From contig CAKQPR010000003.1 in assembly GCA_934270565.1 (NCBI GenBank), forward strand, positions 139,454-203,453: 64,000 nt of DNA, in the 5' to 3' direction. This DNA is from an uncultured Clostridia bacterium (GTDB lineage Bacteria; Bacillota; Clostridia; Christensenellales; Pumilibacteraceae). A model generated the notes under the pieces. The model ran no database searches and was not told the origin of the DNA. It saw nothing but the letters and a program-made list of their open reading frames with translations. Numbering within the stretch: the first letter of the stretch is position 1; every line of letters starts with the position of its first letter. Below are positions 33,884-42,516 of this stretch, piece by piece. A program made the translations under genes and the position numbers.

Positions 33884-34141
33884 TCAATCGTCCGCCGCTT
33901 CGTCGTCGCCGACTGCAACGTCGAAAATTTCGTCGTAACCGACCTTCAGAATACGTTTGATCAGCAGAATTTCGTCGGGATAGAGATGGCGTTGCCCGAC
34001 CTCTATTTTAGCGACGGCGCTTCGGGTAACGTCGCACCCGCTAAGCTGCAACAGTGCCGCGAGCCGATCCTGCGTCATACCGGCGCGCTCTCTCAATTTG
34101 CGGACGTTATAGCCGATTTCTTTTTCGATAAAGGCGTTCAT
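33884..34141 (-). CDS. XRE family helix-turn-helix regulator
   Basis: 85 residues; ATG at 34141 chosen for its AGGGGG RBS, since the upstream frame to 34204 overlaps the divergent promoter. The XRE domain spans residues ~8-62: NVRKLRERAGMTQDRLAALL, then GCDVTRSAVAKIEVGQRHLY, followed by LIKRILKVGYDEIF and an acidic tail. It is transcribed away from a TasA-like/SipW-type pair, and inverted and direct copies of GGTGCA lie in the shared promoter region. By position it resembles the SinR control of tapA-sipW-tasA in Bacillus, but the sequence does not prove orthology. Confidence 0.9.
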   Translation of the reverse strand: MNAFIEKEIGYNVRKLRERAGMTQDRLAALLQLSGCDVTRSAVAKIEVGQRHLYPDEILLIKRILKVGYDEIFDVAVGDDEAADD

Positions 34142-34184
34142 ACAAAAGCCCCCTTTACATTTACTTAAAAATTTGTTCTGAAAC

Positions 34185-34195
34185 AGGTGCAAAAC
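34185..34195 (+). promoter_or_regulatory. candidate operator half-site 1
   Basis: AGGTGCAAAAC just upstream of the -35 box of the TasA-like gene; the same 11 bases recur at 34243-34253. Confidence 0.5.
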
Positions 34196-34197
34196 AG

Positions 34198-34226
34198 TTG
34201 ACAATATTATAACATTATGTTAAAAT
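34198..34226 (+). promoter_or_regulatory. promoter of the TasA-like/SipW locus
   Basis: TTGACA (34198-34203), a 17-nt spacer and TAAAAT (34221-34226). The leader to the ATG is about 125 nt. Confidence 0.85.
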
Positions 34227-34231
34227 ACTCG

Positions 34232-34253
34232 TGCACCCGTATAGGTGCAAAAC
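34232..34253 (+). promoter_or_regulatory. candidate operator 2, inverted repeat at the transcription start
   Basis: TGCACC, 6 nt, GGTGCA (34232-34249), extended by the AGGTGCAAAAC copy 34243-34253. Located 6-27 nt past the -10 box, a position suited to repression by the divergent XRE protein. Confidence 0.55.
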
Positions 34254-34358
34254 GTGCGCCGGACGGTAAAAGACGGTATAACGCCGACGGCAGGAGTCTC
34301 GGCGTTATCGTTTGGATTTCAGCAAGGCGACTAAATTTTGTAAAAGGAGTAAAAAGAA

Positions 34359-34907
34359 ATGAAGAGATTAGGAGCAATCATAGCGGCGGCAATAATGCTT
34401 ACGATAGGCGGTGTGTACGCGGCGTTTGCCTATTCGCAGGACCCGGCGACTTCCGCGTCTGCGAATATCGGACTGAGTATCGAAGAGAAAACGACCGCGA
34501 CGGCGAAAGGAACCATATCGCTCGGCGAGTTGGGAATAGAGGTTGTCGACGCGGGGAATTACACGACCGGAATGAGTACGACGAAAGGTAACGCTACTTT
34601 CGCACCGGCAATCGGAGCGGACAACGACGTCAAGACGAACGGAATCAGGCTTAAACTCACCGTTACGATTACCGAGACCGAAGACGGCGCAAATTCTTAC
34701 AACGGTACGACAATCTTCACCGTTAAGGGCGGAGCGGAAGCTGGTGTCGATCTCAACGGCGGCGCGGCAACGAAAGTTGTCGAAATAGACCCTGCCGATT
34801 ACATCGGAATAGCGGCTATTACTCTTCCCACCGCGAGCGATTACGACGCGTTTGCGGCTAAGCTTGCGAAAATAACGATTACGTTTGTAGTAAGCGAAGC
34901 CGTGTAA
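34359..34907 (+). CDS. TasA/camelysin-like secreted protein with SipW-type signal peptide
   Basis: 182 residues. The signal peptide MKRLGAIIAAAIMLTIGGVY with following AAFAYSQDPATSASANIG has the late cleavage region and start of mature chain typical of SipW substrates. The mature part is Thr/Ala/Gly-rich, beta-strand-like and nearly free of Cys (LKLTVTITETEDGANSYN), as in matrix-fibre subunits and camelysins. RBS AAAGGAG. A SipW-type peptidase gene follows 16 nt downstream. I infer a surface fibre or matrix component; similarity to TasA is by signal type and context. Confidence 0.75.
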   Translation: MKRLGAIIAAAIMLTIGGVYAAFAYSQDPATSASANIGLSIEEKTTATAKGTISLGELGIEVVDAGNYTTGMSTTKGNATFAPAIGADNDVKTNGIRLKLTVTITETEDGANSYNGTTIFTVKGGAEAGVDLNGGAATKVVEIDPADYIGIAAITLPTASDYDAFAAKLAKITITFVVSEAV

Positions 34908-34923
34908 TTAATTATTCCCGAAA

Positions 34924-35751
34924 ATGAACGGCTTCGATACGTATGTAGTCGTTACAAGCGTGACGGTTTTCGCGCTGCTCACCGCACTTTTTGCATATTT
35001 AATCGTCAGAGACGTAAAAAATTCGCTGAAAATGATCGCCGCGGGGTTGAACGACCACGAGATTATGACGCGCGAGATAAAACAAGCCGCAAGGAAAAGA
35101 AGTCGCGCTCTACGCGTCGCGGACGTAATTCTTACCGTATCGATAATCGCGGTCGCAACATGCGCGTTCGTGCTGTCGCTGTCGGTCAAACTCAACGAAA
35201 AACGCCCGGTAGGCAACGTTCCCGCGCTTAAAGTCGTAGAGAGCGGTTCGATGGCGACAAAATGCGAAACGAACGACTACCTCGTAAAAAACGATCTTAA
35301 CGATCAAATTGGGCGTTTCGACCTTATCGCGGCTGAAAAGCTCCCGCCGGAATCGGAGCTTAAACTCTACGACGTCGTGATTTACGAAACGGACGGTTAT
35401 TTTATCGTTCATCGTATCGTCGGTATAACCGAACCTGACGAAAAACATTCCGAACGCTATTTTCTTATGCAGGGCGACGCGAACCGGTACCCCGACAAAT
35501 ATCCGGTGCGTTACGAGCAGATGCGCGGGATTTATCGCGGAAAGCGCGTGCCGTATATCGGCAGTTTCGTGTCGTTTATGCACTCGCCCGCAGGGTATCT
35601 GTGTTTTGCGCTCGTGATTTTCGCAAGCGCGGCTTATCCGATCATAACCAAAAAACTGAACGCCGTCGCGGATAAAAGACTTGCCGAAATAGGTTTTTCG
35701 GTGGAAAACATTCCCTCGGACGAAACGAAAACCGAACAAAAAGAGGAATAA
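34924..35751 (+). CDS. sipW: SipW-type (ER-type) signal peptidase I
   Basis: 275 residues. The catalytic Ser is in VVESGSMAT (Ser109), and the general base is His163 in IVHRIVG instead of the Lys of ordinary bacterial SPases, the mark of the ER/SipW class. GDANRYPD (184-191) supplies the conserved Asp. Hydrophobic segments are near residues 6-27, 66-88 and 220-240; the extra N-terminal one and a basic loop (RKRSRALR) are longer than in Bacillus SipW. No clear RBS precedes the ATG, so translation may be coupled to the TasA-like gene. It probably processes the proteins at 34359 and 35980. Confidence 0.9.
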   Translation: MNGFDTYVVVTSVTVFALLTALFAYLIVRDVKNSLKMIAAGLNDHEIMTREIKQAARKRSRALRVADVILTVSIIAVATCAFVLSLSVKLNEKRPVGNVPALKVVESGSMATKCETNDYLVKNDLNDQIGRFDLIAAEKLPPESELKLYDVVIYETDGYFIVHRIVGITEPDEKHSERYFLMQGDANRYPDKYPVRYEQMRGIYRGKRVPYIGSFVSFMHSPAGYLCFALVIFASAAYPIITKKLNAVADKRLAEIGFSVENIPSDETKTEQKEE

Positions 35752-35979
35752 CGGCAAAGCGATTTTCCGATAACGCAGAAAGCCGCCGCAGGAGAAAATT
35801 CGGGTATCGTTGCAAATTCTGTTTTTCCGGTGACGTTATAACGATGATTGAAAAGATTTTCAGGTTTTCCGGAACTAAAGAGTAAACGGAAACAAGCAAA
35901 AAAGTATAAACGCAGAGGGGCGATGACTTGAATTATATTCGTCCCTTTTGAAAAAGCGAATTTAAATACGGAAAGAAAA

Positions 35980-36669
35980 ATGAGAAAAATATTTTTAATC
36001 GTCGCCACGCTCGCCGTCTCGTTTTTTACGGGCAGCGCGCTCGCGACTTTCGATTACGCAATGAATCCCGCCGAGGAAGGAACTCAGTCTGTTGTCGGTT
36101 CTATAAGCGGGTTTGACTATTCGGGATCGATCGATTACCCCGAGGGCTTCGACGAGGATCACCAAGAAGTCGTAAATATTGCCGTTTCGACCGAAGGCGG
36201 CGGACTTAACGATACGACATCGACGTCAGGCTTTAGCTTTGCTATAAATTTCCCGTCGTTTGGGCAGAGAAATAAGTTCGGTTATGTCGGATCTATGGAC
36301 ATAACCATTAGTTTCGGGGAGCAAGTCGGAAACAATATTTCTTTTGTAATGTCCTTGCCTCAGAACGACCCCGACGAAACAATTTACCTTTACACGGCAA
36401 AAATCACGAACGCAGAACTTCAGGATAAGAGTAACGGTTTAAAGGGTAAATATTATTATGATGACTCGGAATTCAGCGAACCAGTCGATACGCTCGCGCC
36501 CGTGTTCAGAGTCAAACTCGAGAAAAACGCAGACGGAATGTACGAACAGACCGAGTGTAAACGCGGCTATTCGCCCGTCACGTTGTATATGAACACGAGT
36601 CATAAGAACATAAAGGCTTTCGCACTCACCAAAGCCGGCGTCGTCTGGATCGAAGGCGATCCCGCGTAA
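35980..36669 (+). CDS. secreted protein of the SipW locus, hypothetical
   Basis: 229 residues; N-terminal signal MRKIFLIVATLAVSFFTG then SALATFDYAMNP, resembling the short SipW-type signal region. The rest is beta-rich with few Cys (FGYVGSMDITISFGEQVG, VFRVKLEKNADGMYEQTE), and ends without an anchor. I do not recognise the family. It follows the signal peptidase by 228 nt; that gap holds no gene I can support. Its location suggests a second SipW substrate, perhaps a minor matrix or assembly protein as TapA is in Bacillus; this is inference. Confidence 0.75.
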   Translation: MRKIFLIVATLAVSFFTGSALATFDYAMNPAEEGTQSVVGSISGFDYSGSIDYPEGFDEDHQEVVNIAVSTEGGGLNDTTSTSGFSFAINFPSFGQRNKFGYVGSMDITISFGEQVGNNISFVMSLPQNDPDETIYLYTAKITNAELQDKSNGLKGKYYYDDSEFSEPVDTLAPVFRVKLEKNADGMYEQTECKRGYSPVTLYMNTSHKNIKAFALTKAGVVWIEGDPA

Positions 36670-36714
36670 AGTCTTATTCTACAAGAGAACAAATCCCGCA
36701 ATAGCAGACAATTT

Positions 36715-36858
36715 AAGGCTTCCCCCTTGGGGGAAGCTGTCGCGTAGCGACTGATGAGGGATTGTCTTTTACGTTTCGTCCGTTATAACCCGACCCCTCA
36801 TTCGTCTTGCCTGCGCTAACGCTTCGGCAATCCACCTTCCCCCCAAGGGGAAGGCTTT
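36715..36858 (-). repeat. long palindromic element, copy 2 (reverse)
   Basis: AAGGCTTCCCCCTTGGGGGA to CCTTCCCCCCAAGGGGAAGG, with the inner CTGATGAGGG / CCCCTCATTCG pair. It is followed by a GTCGTGGCG/CGTCCGCCC remnant (36866-36890). 36891-36935 holds a TCATTTTG fragment and nothing else recognised. Confidence 0.8.
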
Positions 36859-36939
36859 AAAAGGTCGTGGCGTTCATCGTCCGCCCGCTAACCGAACTAA
36901 CGCATTGTCATTTTGTGCGCAGCCGAAACCTCACACTAA

Positions 36940-36981
36940 AACAAAAACGCCTCAACGGACAGAATATTCCGTCGGGGCGTT
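36940..36981 (-). terminator. terminator of the DUF3592 operon
   Basis: AACGCC...AACGGA / TCCGT...GGGCGTT hairpin (36946-36981); on the minus strand it is followed by TTTTTGTTTT. It lies 16 nt past the DUF3592 stop. Confidence 0.8.
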
Positions 36982-36996
36982 GTGTTTTATCGGTTG

Positions 36997-37659
36997 TCAA
37001 TTTTCGTCGTCGGTGTCGATCGCGTATTTTTTCGGATCTTTGGGATCGACGAATACCGTCACCGAAGTTTCCGTGTCCAAGTACTTTCGCCCGTCGTAAA
37101 GAAACCTCTTTTTGTAACGGTTTCCTTCGGCGTCCGTACAGACGATGCGGGCGGGGTGTTTGCCCATAACGCGCGTCCGCTCCGAAAAAACGAATTCTTT
37201 CACCCTTGCTTCCACGCGGATTCCGTCCGATTTCAGACGGTCGAGCCTGCGTTTCCGAGCGGTTGTCATAACGGTATAAACGACGCCGAACCCGATTGCG
37301 CCCGCGCCGAAAATTATCAGCACCGCGATAAGCGCGGCGTGCGATCCGGAGGAAACCATTCTGTTCGGGTTGTCGGGCAAATACAGAATTTTCACCTTAT
37401 CGCCCACGCGCATGAAAGCCGAATAATAATCGAGCGCGCCTTCGTACTCCACGCCGTCCACCGTGTATTTCACGTAAACGGTATAGGTATCTTCGTCGTC
37501 ATAGTCCGTATCGCGTTCGATTTCGGTTATCGTAGCGACGGTCGGAACGCCGTACGCTCTGAACACGGCGGATCTTACGATAACGAAAATCGCCGCCGCG
37601 ACGAGGACGACTCCGAACAGAGCGACTACGACGGCTAAGCGGGTTTGGGATTTTTTCAT
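36997..37659 (-). CDS. DUF3592-like membrane protein
   Basis: 220 residues with two membrane segments (about 8-28, AVVVALFGVVLVAAAIFVIV, and 111-134, LIAVLIIFGAGAIGFGVVYTVM). Between them is a beta-rich extracytoplasmic loop: GVPTVATITEIERD, YTVYVKYTVDGVEYEG, then VGDKVKILYLPDNPNRM, the DUF3592 signature of a GDKV-x-YxPxxP turn. A second similar beta unit follows (RVEARVKEFVF, TSVTVFVDPKDPKKY). Function unknown. It is the last gene of a three-gene minus-strand operon, 14 nt after the upstream stop. Confidence 0.85.
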   Translation of the reverse strand: MKKSQTRLAVVVALFGVVLVAAAIFVIVRSAVFRAYGVPTVATITEIERDTDYDDEDTYTVYVKYTVDGVEYEGALDYYSAFMRVGDKVKILYLPDNPNRMVSSGSHAALIAVLIIFGAGAIGFGVVYTVMTTARKRRLDRLKSDGIRVEARVKEFVFSERTRVMGKHPARIVCTDAEGNRYKKRFLYDGRKYLDTETSVTVFVDPKDPKKYAIDTDDEN

Positions 37660-37673
37660 GTTTTCCGCCTTTT

Positions 37674-38360
37674 TCAGGTGAGCGACCCGAGAAGCGCGTT
37701 GAAAATCGGCGTCAGAACGTCCGCGATTTCGGGAAGCGCGCGGATCGAAAATTTAATTCCGATCAGTAGCGGGTAGAAGTATTCGGCGCGATCGTCCGTG
37801 ACTGCGCGTTCGAGACCTTGCGTAAGCGCGTAAAACTCCTGTTTGCGGCTCTGTTCGACGGCGGAGCGGTTTACGCTCGCGTTCATTTCGCGCAAAAAAC
37901 CGAGCGCGTTTTCGTTCACGGCAGAACCCGAGCTCGTTCCTTCCACACCGTTATAAAAGACGTATTCGGTGACGTCGCGGAACGGTACAAGCACCGCCGA
38001 GGCGAACATGGCGTATTGCTCGTTTGCGTTCGGCGCGCGGTAGAATTCGTCCACGAGCTCGCGAAGCGACCGCTTGCCCGCGTCGATTTCCATCAGAAGG
38101 CAGAACGCAAACGCCAGAAACGCTGCGGGAGTTGAGGGCATAACGAGCTTGCCGCGCGACCCCACCTTGTCTCTGGCGCGGTTGAATTCGGTGCGGAAAT
38201 CGTAATTTCTCGTCACCGTCTTAAAGACCTCGATCAGCCTGTCCGAAGCGGCAATCGTTTGTAAAAGCGAGCTTATCCGCTTTTCCGCAACGATAAACTT
38301 ACCGTCGATCGCGTGGTTTGCCGCCGCAATAAAATCGGTTATTTCCTTTTCGTCCGTCAT
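37674..38360 (-). CDS. hypothetical protein, mostly alpha-helical
   Basis: 228 residues with no signal peptide; two moderately hydrophobic stretches (AFLAFAFCLLMEID near 80-95 and IADVLTPIFNALLG at the C-terminus). I do not recognise the family. The start ATG follows AAAGGACGG. It lies between a GIY-YIG gene (24 nt upstream) and the DUF3592 gene (14 nt downstream) in the same direction. A membrane-associated role next to DUF3592 is possible but unsupported. Confidence 0.75.
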   Translation of the reverse strand: MTDEKEITDFIAAANHAIDGKFIVAEKRISSLLQTIAASDRLIEVFKTVTRNYDFRTEFNRARDKVGSRGKLVMPSTPAAFLAFAFCLLMEIDAGKRSLRELVDEFYRAPNANEQYAMFASAVLVPFRDVTEYVFYNGVEGTSSGSAVNENALGFLREMNASVNRSAVEQSRKQEFYALTQGLERAVTDDRAEYFYPLLIGIKFSIRALPEIADVLTPIFNALLGSLT

Positions 38361-38384
38361 AATATTACCGTCCTTTGATAATCG

Positions 38385-38663
38385 TTATTCAAAATCGCCC
38401 AGATAATCGTTGAATTCCGGATTCTGGCTTCGTATCAAGTCGAATTTCTTCTTCCGAGACCAACGTTTGAGCTGTTTTTCGCGCGCTATCGCGTCATACG
38501 GGCGTTGACATTCCTCTACATAAACAATCTTACCGATGCGATATTTGTGCGTAAAACTTTCATTGTCGCCGAATTTATGTTCCTCGCCGCGTCTTACAAC
38601 GTCGTTCGTAACGCCCACATATAAAACGTTATTTCTTTTGTTTGTTGCAATGTAAACAAACAC
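38385..38663 (-). CDS. small GIY-YIG nuclease family protein
   Basis: 92 residues, the stand-alone GIY-YIG (UvrC N-domain-like, YhbQ/UPF0213) class. FVYIATNKRNNVLYVGVTNDVVRR carries the two motif halves (VYI and YVG, cut here by residues between) and the conserved Arg; EKQLKRWSRKKKFDLI is the typical C-terminal basic part. GTG start, GGAGG at 7 nt. Members have weak or untested nuclease activity. It starts the minus-strand operon with the hypothetical and DUF3592 genes. Confidence 0.9.
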   Translation of the reverse strand: MFVYIATNKRNNVLYVGVTNDVVRRGEEHKFGDNESFTHKYRIGKIVYVEECQRPYDAIAREKQLKRWSRKKKFDLIRSQNPEFNDYLGDFE

Positions 38664-39295
38664 GAGCGTTCCTCCGATAAATCGTTTACAGATGAAATTT
38701 GTTTTTTATTATCCGTGTTCGTAGGTTACGTTTCGCTCCCGCGAGATCTCTCCGCTTCGCTATCGCTTCGGTCGAGATGACGAGAGGAGGCGGGTGTTCG
38801 CAAGGTTTAAAGAGGTTGTTTCGGTTAGCCGTAGGCAAGTCGGAGATGGCAGGGAACCCCCTGCGGGCAAGTTGGCGATGCCTGTACTTACTTTCGGTAG
38901 AGCGAGGTAGGGGCGATCCTTGTCCACCCGTAAACCAAGCGTAACGGTACTTAGCCTCGTCATCCGGGGGCGTCAGTCGAGACCAAGGCGGGAGCGAACG
39001 GCGAGCCGCCGTTGGCAAGTTGGCGATGCATGTACTTACTTTCGGTAGAGCGAGGTAGGGGTGATCCTTGTCCACCCGTAAACCAAGCGTAACGGTACTT
39101 AGCCTCGTCATCTCGAGCGTAGTCGAGAGATCTCGCGGGAGCGAACACGGACGCAAGTGAACGGTACAACCCCAACTTTTGTTTGTGCGATCGGCACTAA
39201 ATCCGACCTCACCGAACGAATTATACCGCAAAAATCGATTGAGGGCAAGCGAATGGGCGTAAAAACCGAAAAATCGGCGCGACAAGCCCCCGAAA
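38664..39295 (+). repeat. intergenic repeat mosaic upstream of aconitase
   Basis: Contents are: a reversed GTC hairpin (38737-38785, TCGAGATGAC end); AAGTCGG/AAGTTGG elements near 38835-38880 and 39000-39030; two near-identical ~150-bp stretches running from the GATGCxTGTACTTACTTTCGG sequence through GTAGGGG(C/T)GATCCTTGTCC to a GTC hairpin (about 38876-38995 and 39024-39146). The second hairpin (from 39108) has the CTC/GAG stem. From 39170 to 39295 no repeat or gene is seen. Confidence 0.75.
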
Positions 39296-39297
39296 GA

Positions 39298-39326
39298 TTG
39301 ACAAAACGCGCAAAAAACTATAAAAT
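39298..39326 (+). promoter_or_regulatory. promoter of the aconitase gene
   Basis: TTGACA (39298-39303), a 17-nt spacer and TAAAAT (39321-39326), 42 nt before the ATG. Confidence 0.85.
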
Positions 39327-39367
39327 ATAAAGAATATAAGAGAGCACATAACCCCAAGGAGGCAGCA

Positions 39368-41275
39368 ATGAATATAACCCGAAAAATTATAGCGGCGCAC
39401 CTTACCCAAGGCGAGATGATCGCGGGCAAGGAAATAGCGATCCGCATCGACCAGACGCTTACGCAGGACTCGACCGGAACGATGGCGTATCTGCAGTTCG
39501 AGACCCTCGGCGTGGACAAGGTAAAGACCTACCGTTCGGTCGCGTATATCGACCACAACACGATCCAGTCCGGCTTCGAGAACGCGGACGACCACGCTTA
39601 CATACAGTCCGTCGCGCTCAAACACGGCATTTACGTCTCCAAACCCGGCAACGGAATCTGCCATCAGGTAAACGTCGAGCGGTTCGGAATCCCCGGACAA
39701 ACGCTCGTAGGTTCGGACAGCCACACCCCGACCGCCGGCGGAATAGGAATGCTCGCGATAGGCGCGGGCGGGCTTGACGTCGCGGTGGCGATGGGCGGCG
39801 GCGATTACCACCTCATAATGCCCAAAGTCGTCAGAGTCGAGCTTCGCGGCAAATTGCGCCCCAACGTTACGGCAAAGGACGTCAGCCTCGAAGTTTTGCG
39901 CCGTCTGTCCGTCAAGGGCGGCGTGGGCAAAGTAATGGAGTATTGCGGCGACGGAATAGCCGAACTCACCGTGCCCGAGCGCGCAACCATTACGAATATG
40001 GGTGCGGAACTCGGCGCGACCACCTCGATTTTCCCGTCCGACGAGCAAACGCTCAGATTCCTCAGAGCTCAGGGCAGAGAAGCGGATTTCACACCGCTCG
40101 CCGCCGACGAAAACTCCGAGTACGACGAGGAAGTCGTTATCGAACTCGGCGAACTTCGCCCGCTCGTAGCCTGCCCGCATTCGCCCGACAACGTCGTTCC
40201 CGCAAGCGAGCTCAGCGACGTCAAAGTCGATCAGGTCTGTATCGGCAGCTGCACCAACTCTTCGTACCGCGACCTTATGAAAGTCGCCGCGATCCTCAAG
40301 GGCAAGAAAGTCAATCCGAACGTCAGCCTTACCGTTTCCCCGGGGTCGCGACAGGTTTTCGCGATGCTCGCCGAAAACGGAGCTCTCGCCGATATTATCA
40401 ACGCCGGCGCGCGAATTCTCGAGTGTGCTTGCGGTCCTTGTATCGGTATGGGTCAGTCCCCGAAAAACAACGCCGTGTCCGTTCGTACCTTCAACCGCAA
40501 CTTCTACGCCCGCAGCGGAACAGCTTCGGCGGGCGTGTACCTCGTTTCGCCCGAAACGGCGGCTTACACGGCGCTTTACGGTCATATCGTGGACGCGAGC
40601 GAGCTTCCCGCGTTCGACGTCGATATGCCCGACAAATTCGAGGTGAACAACAACCTTATCCTCGATCCCAAGGATTTCCCCGACGTAACCGTACAGCGCG
40701 GACCGAACATTAAGCCGTTCCCGCTCAACGTTGCGCTCCCCGAAAGGGTTTCGGGCAAAGTGCTCCTCGTCGCCGAAGACAATATCACGACCGACCACAT
40801 TATGCCGTCCAACTCCAAACTGCTTCCGTACCGCAGCAATATTCCGTACCTTTCCGAGCATTGCATGGAACCCGTCGATCCCTCGTTCCCCGCGCGTGCC
40901 AAGGAAAACGGCGGCGGATTCATCGTCGCGGGCGGTAATTACGGACAGGGCAGCAGCCGCGAGCACGCCGCGCTCGTTCCGCTTTACCTCGGGATCAAGG
41001 GCGTAATCGCGAAATCGTTCGCGCGTATCCACCGCGACAATCTCATAAACAGCGGAATTCTCCCGCTCACGTTCGCTTGCGAAAAGGATTACGACGCTTG
41101 CGCGATCGGAGACGAACTCGTTATCGAAAACGCGGTAGAGCAGGTTAAAGCGGGCGGACAAATCGTCGTAAAAGACCTCGCGCACAATCGCGAAATCGTT
41201 TGCGATATGCCGCTTACCGACCGTCAGCGTACCTTTATTCTCGCCGGCGGCGTCCTCAACAGCCTCAAAAAGTAA
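39368..41275 (+). CDS. acn: aconitate hydratase
   Basis: Interconverts citrate and isocitrate through cis-aconitate with a 4Fe-4S cluster. At 635 residues it is the short bacterial type (Aquifex-like, TIGR01342), related to LeuC fused to LeuD. Cluster ligands are in CIGSCTNSS and ACGPCIGMG. GSDSHTPTAGGIGMLAIG and GGNYGQGSSREHAAL are the substrate-binding motifs of the two halves. RBS AAGGAGG. It is monocistronic with a strong promoter. With class I fumarase at 48679-50047 it points to part of a TCA or reductive pathway; no other pathway gene is in the window. Confidence 0.95.
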   Translation: MNITRKIIAAHLTQGEMIAGKEIAIRIDQTLTQDSTGTMAYLQFETLGVDKVKTYRSVAYIDHNTIQSGFENADDHAYIQSVALKHGIYVSKPGNGICHQVNVERFGIPGQTLVGSDSHTPTAGGIGMLAIGAGGLDVAVAMGGGDYHLIMPKVVRVELRGKLRPNVTAKDVSLEVLRRLSVKGGVGKVMEYCGDGIAELTVPERATITNMGAELGATTSIFPSDEQTLRFLRAQGREADFTPLAADENSEYDEEVVIELGELRPLVACPHSPDNVVPASELSDVKVDQVCIGSCTNSSYRDLMKVAAILKGKKVNPNVSLTVSPGSRQVFAMLAENGALADIINAGARILECACGPCIGMGQSPKNNAVSVRTFNRNFYARSGTASAGVYLVSPETAAYTALYGHIVDASELPAFDVDMPDKFEVNNNLILDPKDFPDVTVQRGPNIKPFPLNVALPERVSGKVLLVAEDNITTDHIMPSNSKLLPYRSNIPYLSEHCMEPVDPSFPARAKENGGGFIVAGGNYGQGSSREHAALVPLYLGIKGVIAKSFARIHRDNLINSGILPLTFACEKDYDACAIGDELVIENAVEQVKAGGQIVVKDLAHNREIVCDMPLTDRQRTFILAGGVLNSLKK

Positions 41276-41562
41276 AGGGTGGCAGGATCGCTGCCGCTAT
41301 GGCTCTCTTTTGTGAATGAGACAAACAGGTTTCTTTTAGGAAGAAAGGAAATCTTTCTTTAGAAAGAAAAATAAATGTTCTTTTTCAGGCAAAGAAAAAG
41401 AACCAAAAAGTCGCCGGGACACTTGCGGCTGTGTCCCAGACCCCGCAACGCTTTAAAGGTCGAAAACGGTTATAGGAGAGGCGTTATCGGGTGACAACCG
41501 CGGGGGATTTCTCCACTCCGCTAACGCTTCGGTCGAAATGACGTTAAGAAGTGACACAATTC

Positions 41563-41705
41563 AAGCCTTCCCCCAAGGGGGAAGGTGGCACGAGTGTGAG
41601 CGTCAGCGAACCGAGTGACGAATGAGGGGTCGGGCTAAGGCAAACGTAACGTATACGACAACCCCTCATCGGTCGCTACGCGACAGGTCCCCAAGGAGAA
41701 GCCTT
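41563..41705 (+). repeat. long palindromic element, copy 3
   Basis: Same order as 28386-28531 but the right end is decayed (GGTCCCCAAGGAGAAGCC instead of GCTTCCCCCCAAGGGGAAGC), shortening the outer stem. Confidence 0.75.
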
Positions 41706-41759
41706 GAAAGGTATATGAGCGCCCTCGTCCGCCAACCAAGCTGAACGGTATATCGCCTC

Positions 41760-41887
41760 GTCATCTCGAGCGTAGCCGAGACCAAGGCGGGAGCGAATAC
41801 GGTTTCCGCGTACACAAATAAAATACTTTTTCCGCGGGGGATTTCTCCGCTGCGTTCGGGTGAGACCCTCACTCCGGTCGAAATGAC
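41760..41887 (+). repeat. 128-bp unit with inverted hairpin ends
   Basis: Starts GTCATCTCGAGCG and ends CCGGTCGAAATGAC, with a short interior (ACACAAATAAAATAC). It shares both ends with the 230-bp units but not the middle. Confidence 0.7.
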
Positions 41888-42027
41888 ATCTTAAACCGAA
41901 CTGACACGTTTGTCATTTCGAGCGCAGGCGAAGCCGAAGTCGAGAAATCCCCTGCGTCAGAAACTAAACAGTATCCACACCCCAAAAAACACTTGCCCGC
42001 GGCGGCTCGCCGCAAGGAGATATAATC

Positions 42028-42516
42028 ATGAAAAAATTATACGAAAACATCTTATCGGTACTTTGCGACGACGCGCGCATGCCGCTCGACACGGTAGCGG
42101 CGATGATCGGCGAGGACGAAGCCGCGGTGAAAGCGGCGGTCGCGGATATGGAGAAGAGCGGTATAATCGTCAAATACACTGCGATCGTGAACGACGAACG
42201 CGCGGGCAAATCGGACGTCGAGGCGCTCATCGAAGTTAAAGTCTCGCCCGTCCGCGAAAAGGGTTTCGATGAAATCGCGCAGTACATTTACCGCTTCCCC
42301 GAAGTCAAGAGCGTGTTTCTTATGTCGGGAGCGTATGACCTTGCGGTGTTCGTCGAGGGCAAATCTCTCCGCGACTGCGCTAGGTTCGTGTCCGAAAAGC
42401 TCTCGGGAATCGACAAAGTTCTGTCGTGCGCGACCCACTTTATCCTCAAAAAATACAAGACCGAAGGCGTCGTGTTAGAGTCCGACGAAGAGGACAGACT
42501 GGTGGTGCAACCGTGA
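42028..42516 (+). CDS. Lrp/AsnC family transcriptional regulator
   Basis: 162 residues: N-terminal winged helix (residues 3-50, DTVAAMIGEDEAAVKAAVADMEKSGIIVKYTA, cut here) and a C-terminal RAM/AsnC effector domain (EALIEVKVSPVREKGFDEIA, FLMSGAYDLAVFV). It likely senses an amino acid and controls the aminotransferase gene that overlaps its stop by GTGA. The ATG follows AAGGAGATATA. The repeat mosaic reaches to within a few bases of the RBS, so the promoter must lie within or beyond the repeats. Confidence 0.93.
   Translation: MKKLYENILSVLCDDARMPLDTVAAMIGEDEAAVKAAVADMEKSGIIVKYTAIVNDERAGKSDVEALIEVKVSPVREKGFDEIAQYIYRFPEVKSVFLMSGAYDLAVFVEGKSLRDCARFVSEKLSGIDKVLSCATHFILKKYKTEGVVLESDEEDRLVVQP

Larger units (their letters stand above)
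41276..42020 (+). repeat. about 750-nt intergenic repeat mosaic
   Basis: It starts with GCTGCCGCTATGGCT (41290-41304), also found at 54299-54313. An AT-rich stretch with TTCTTTTTCAGGCAAAGAAA (about 41380-41400) follows. Next come a reversed GTC hairpin ending 41541, the long palindromic element 41563-41705, and the two-hairpin unit 41760-41887. A GTC hairpin with TTC/GAA stem (about 41910-41955) and a GCGGCGGCTCGCCG remnant end the block just before the Lrp gene RBS. No gene is present. Confidence 0.8.

Noticed and set aside
33687..33887. 66-residue minus-strand frame after the XRE gene
   Set aside because: TTG start overlapping the XRE stop but no RBS, unusual composition and no recognisable domain; cannot be supported.
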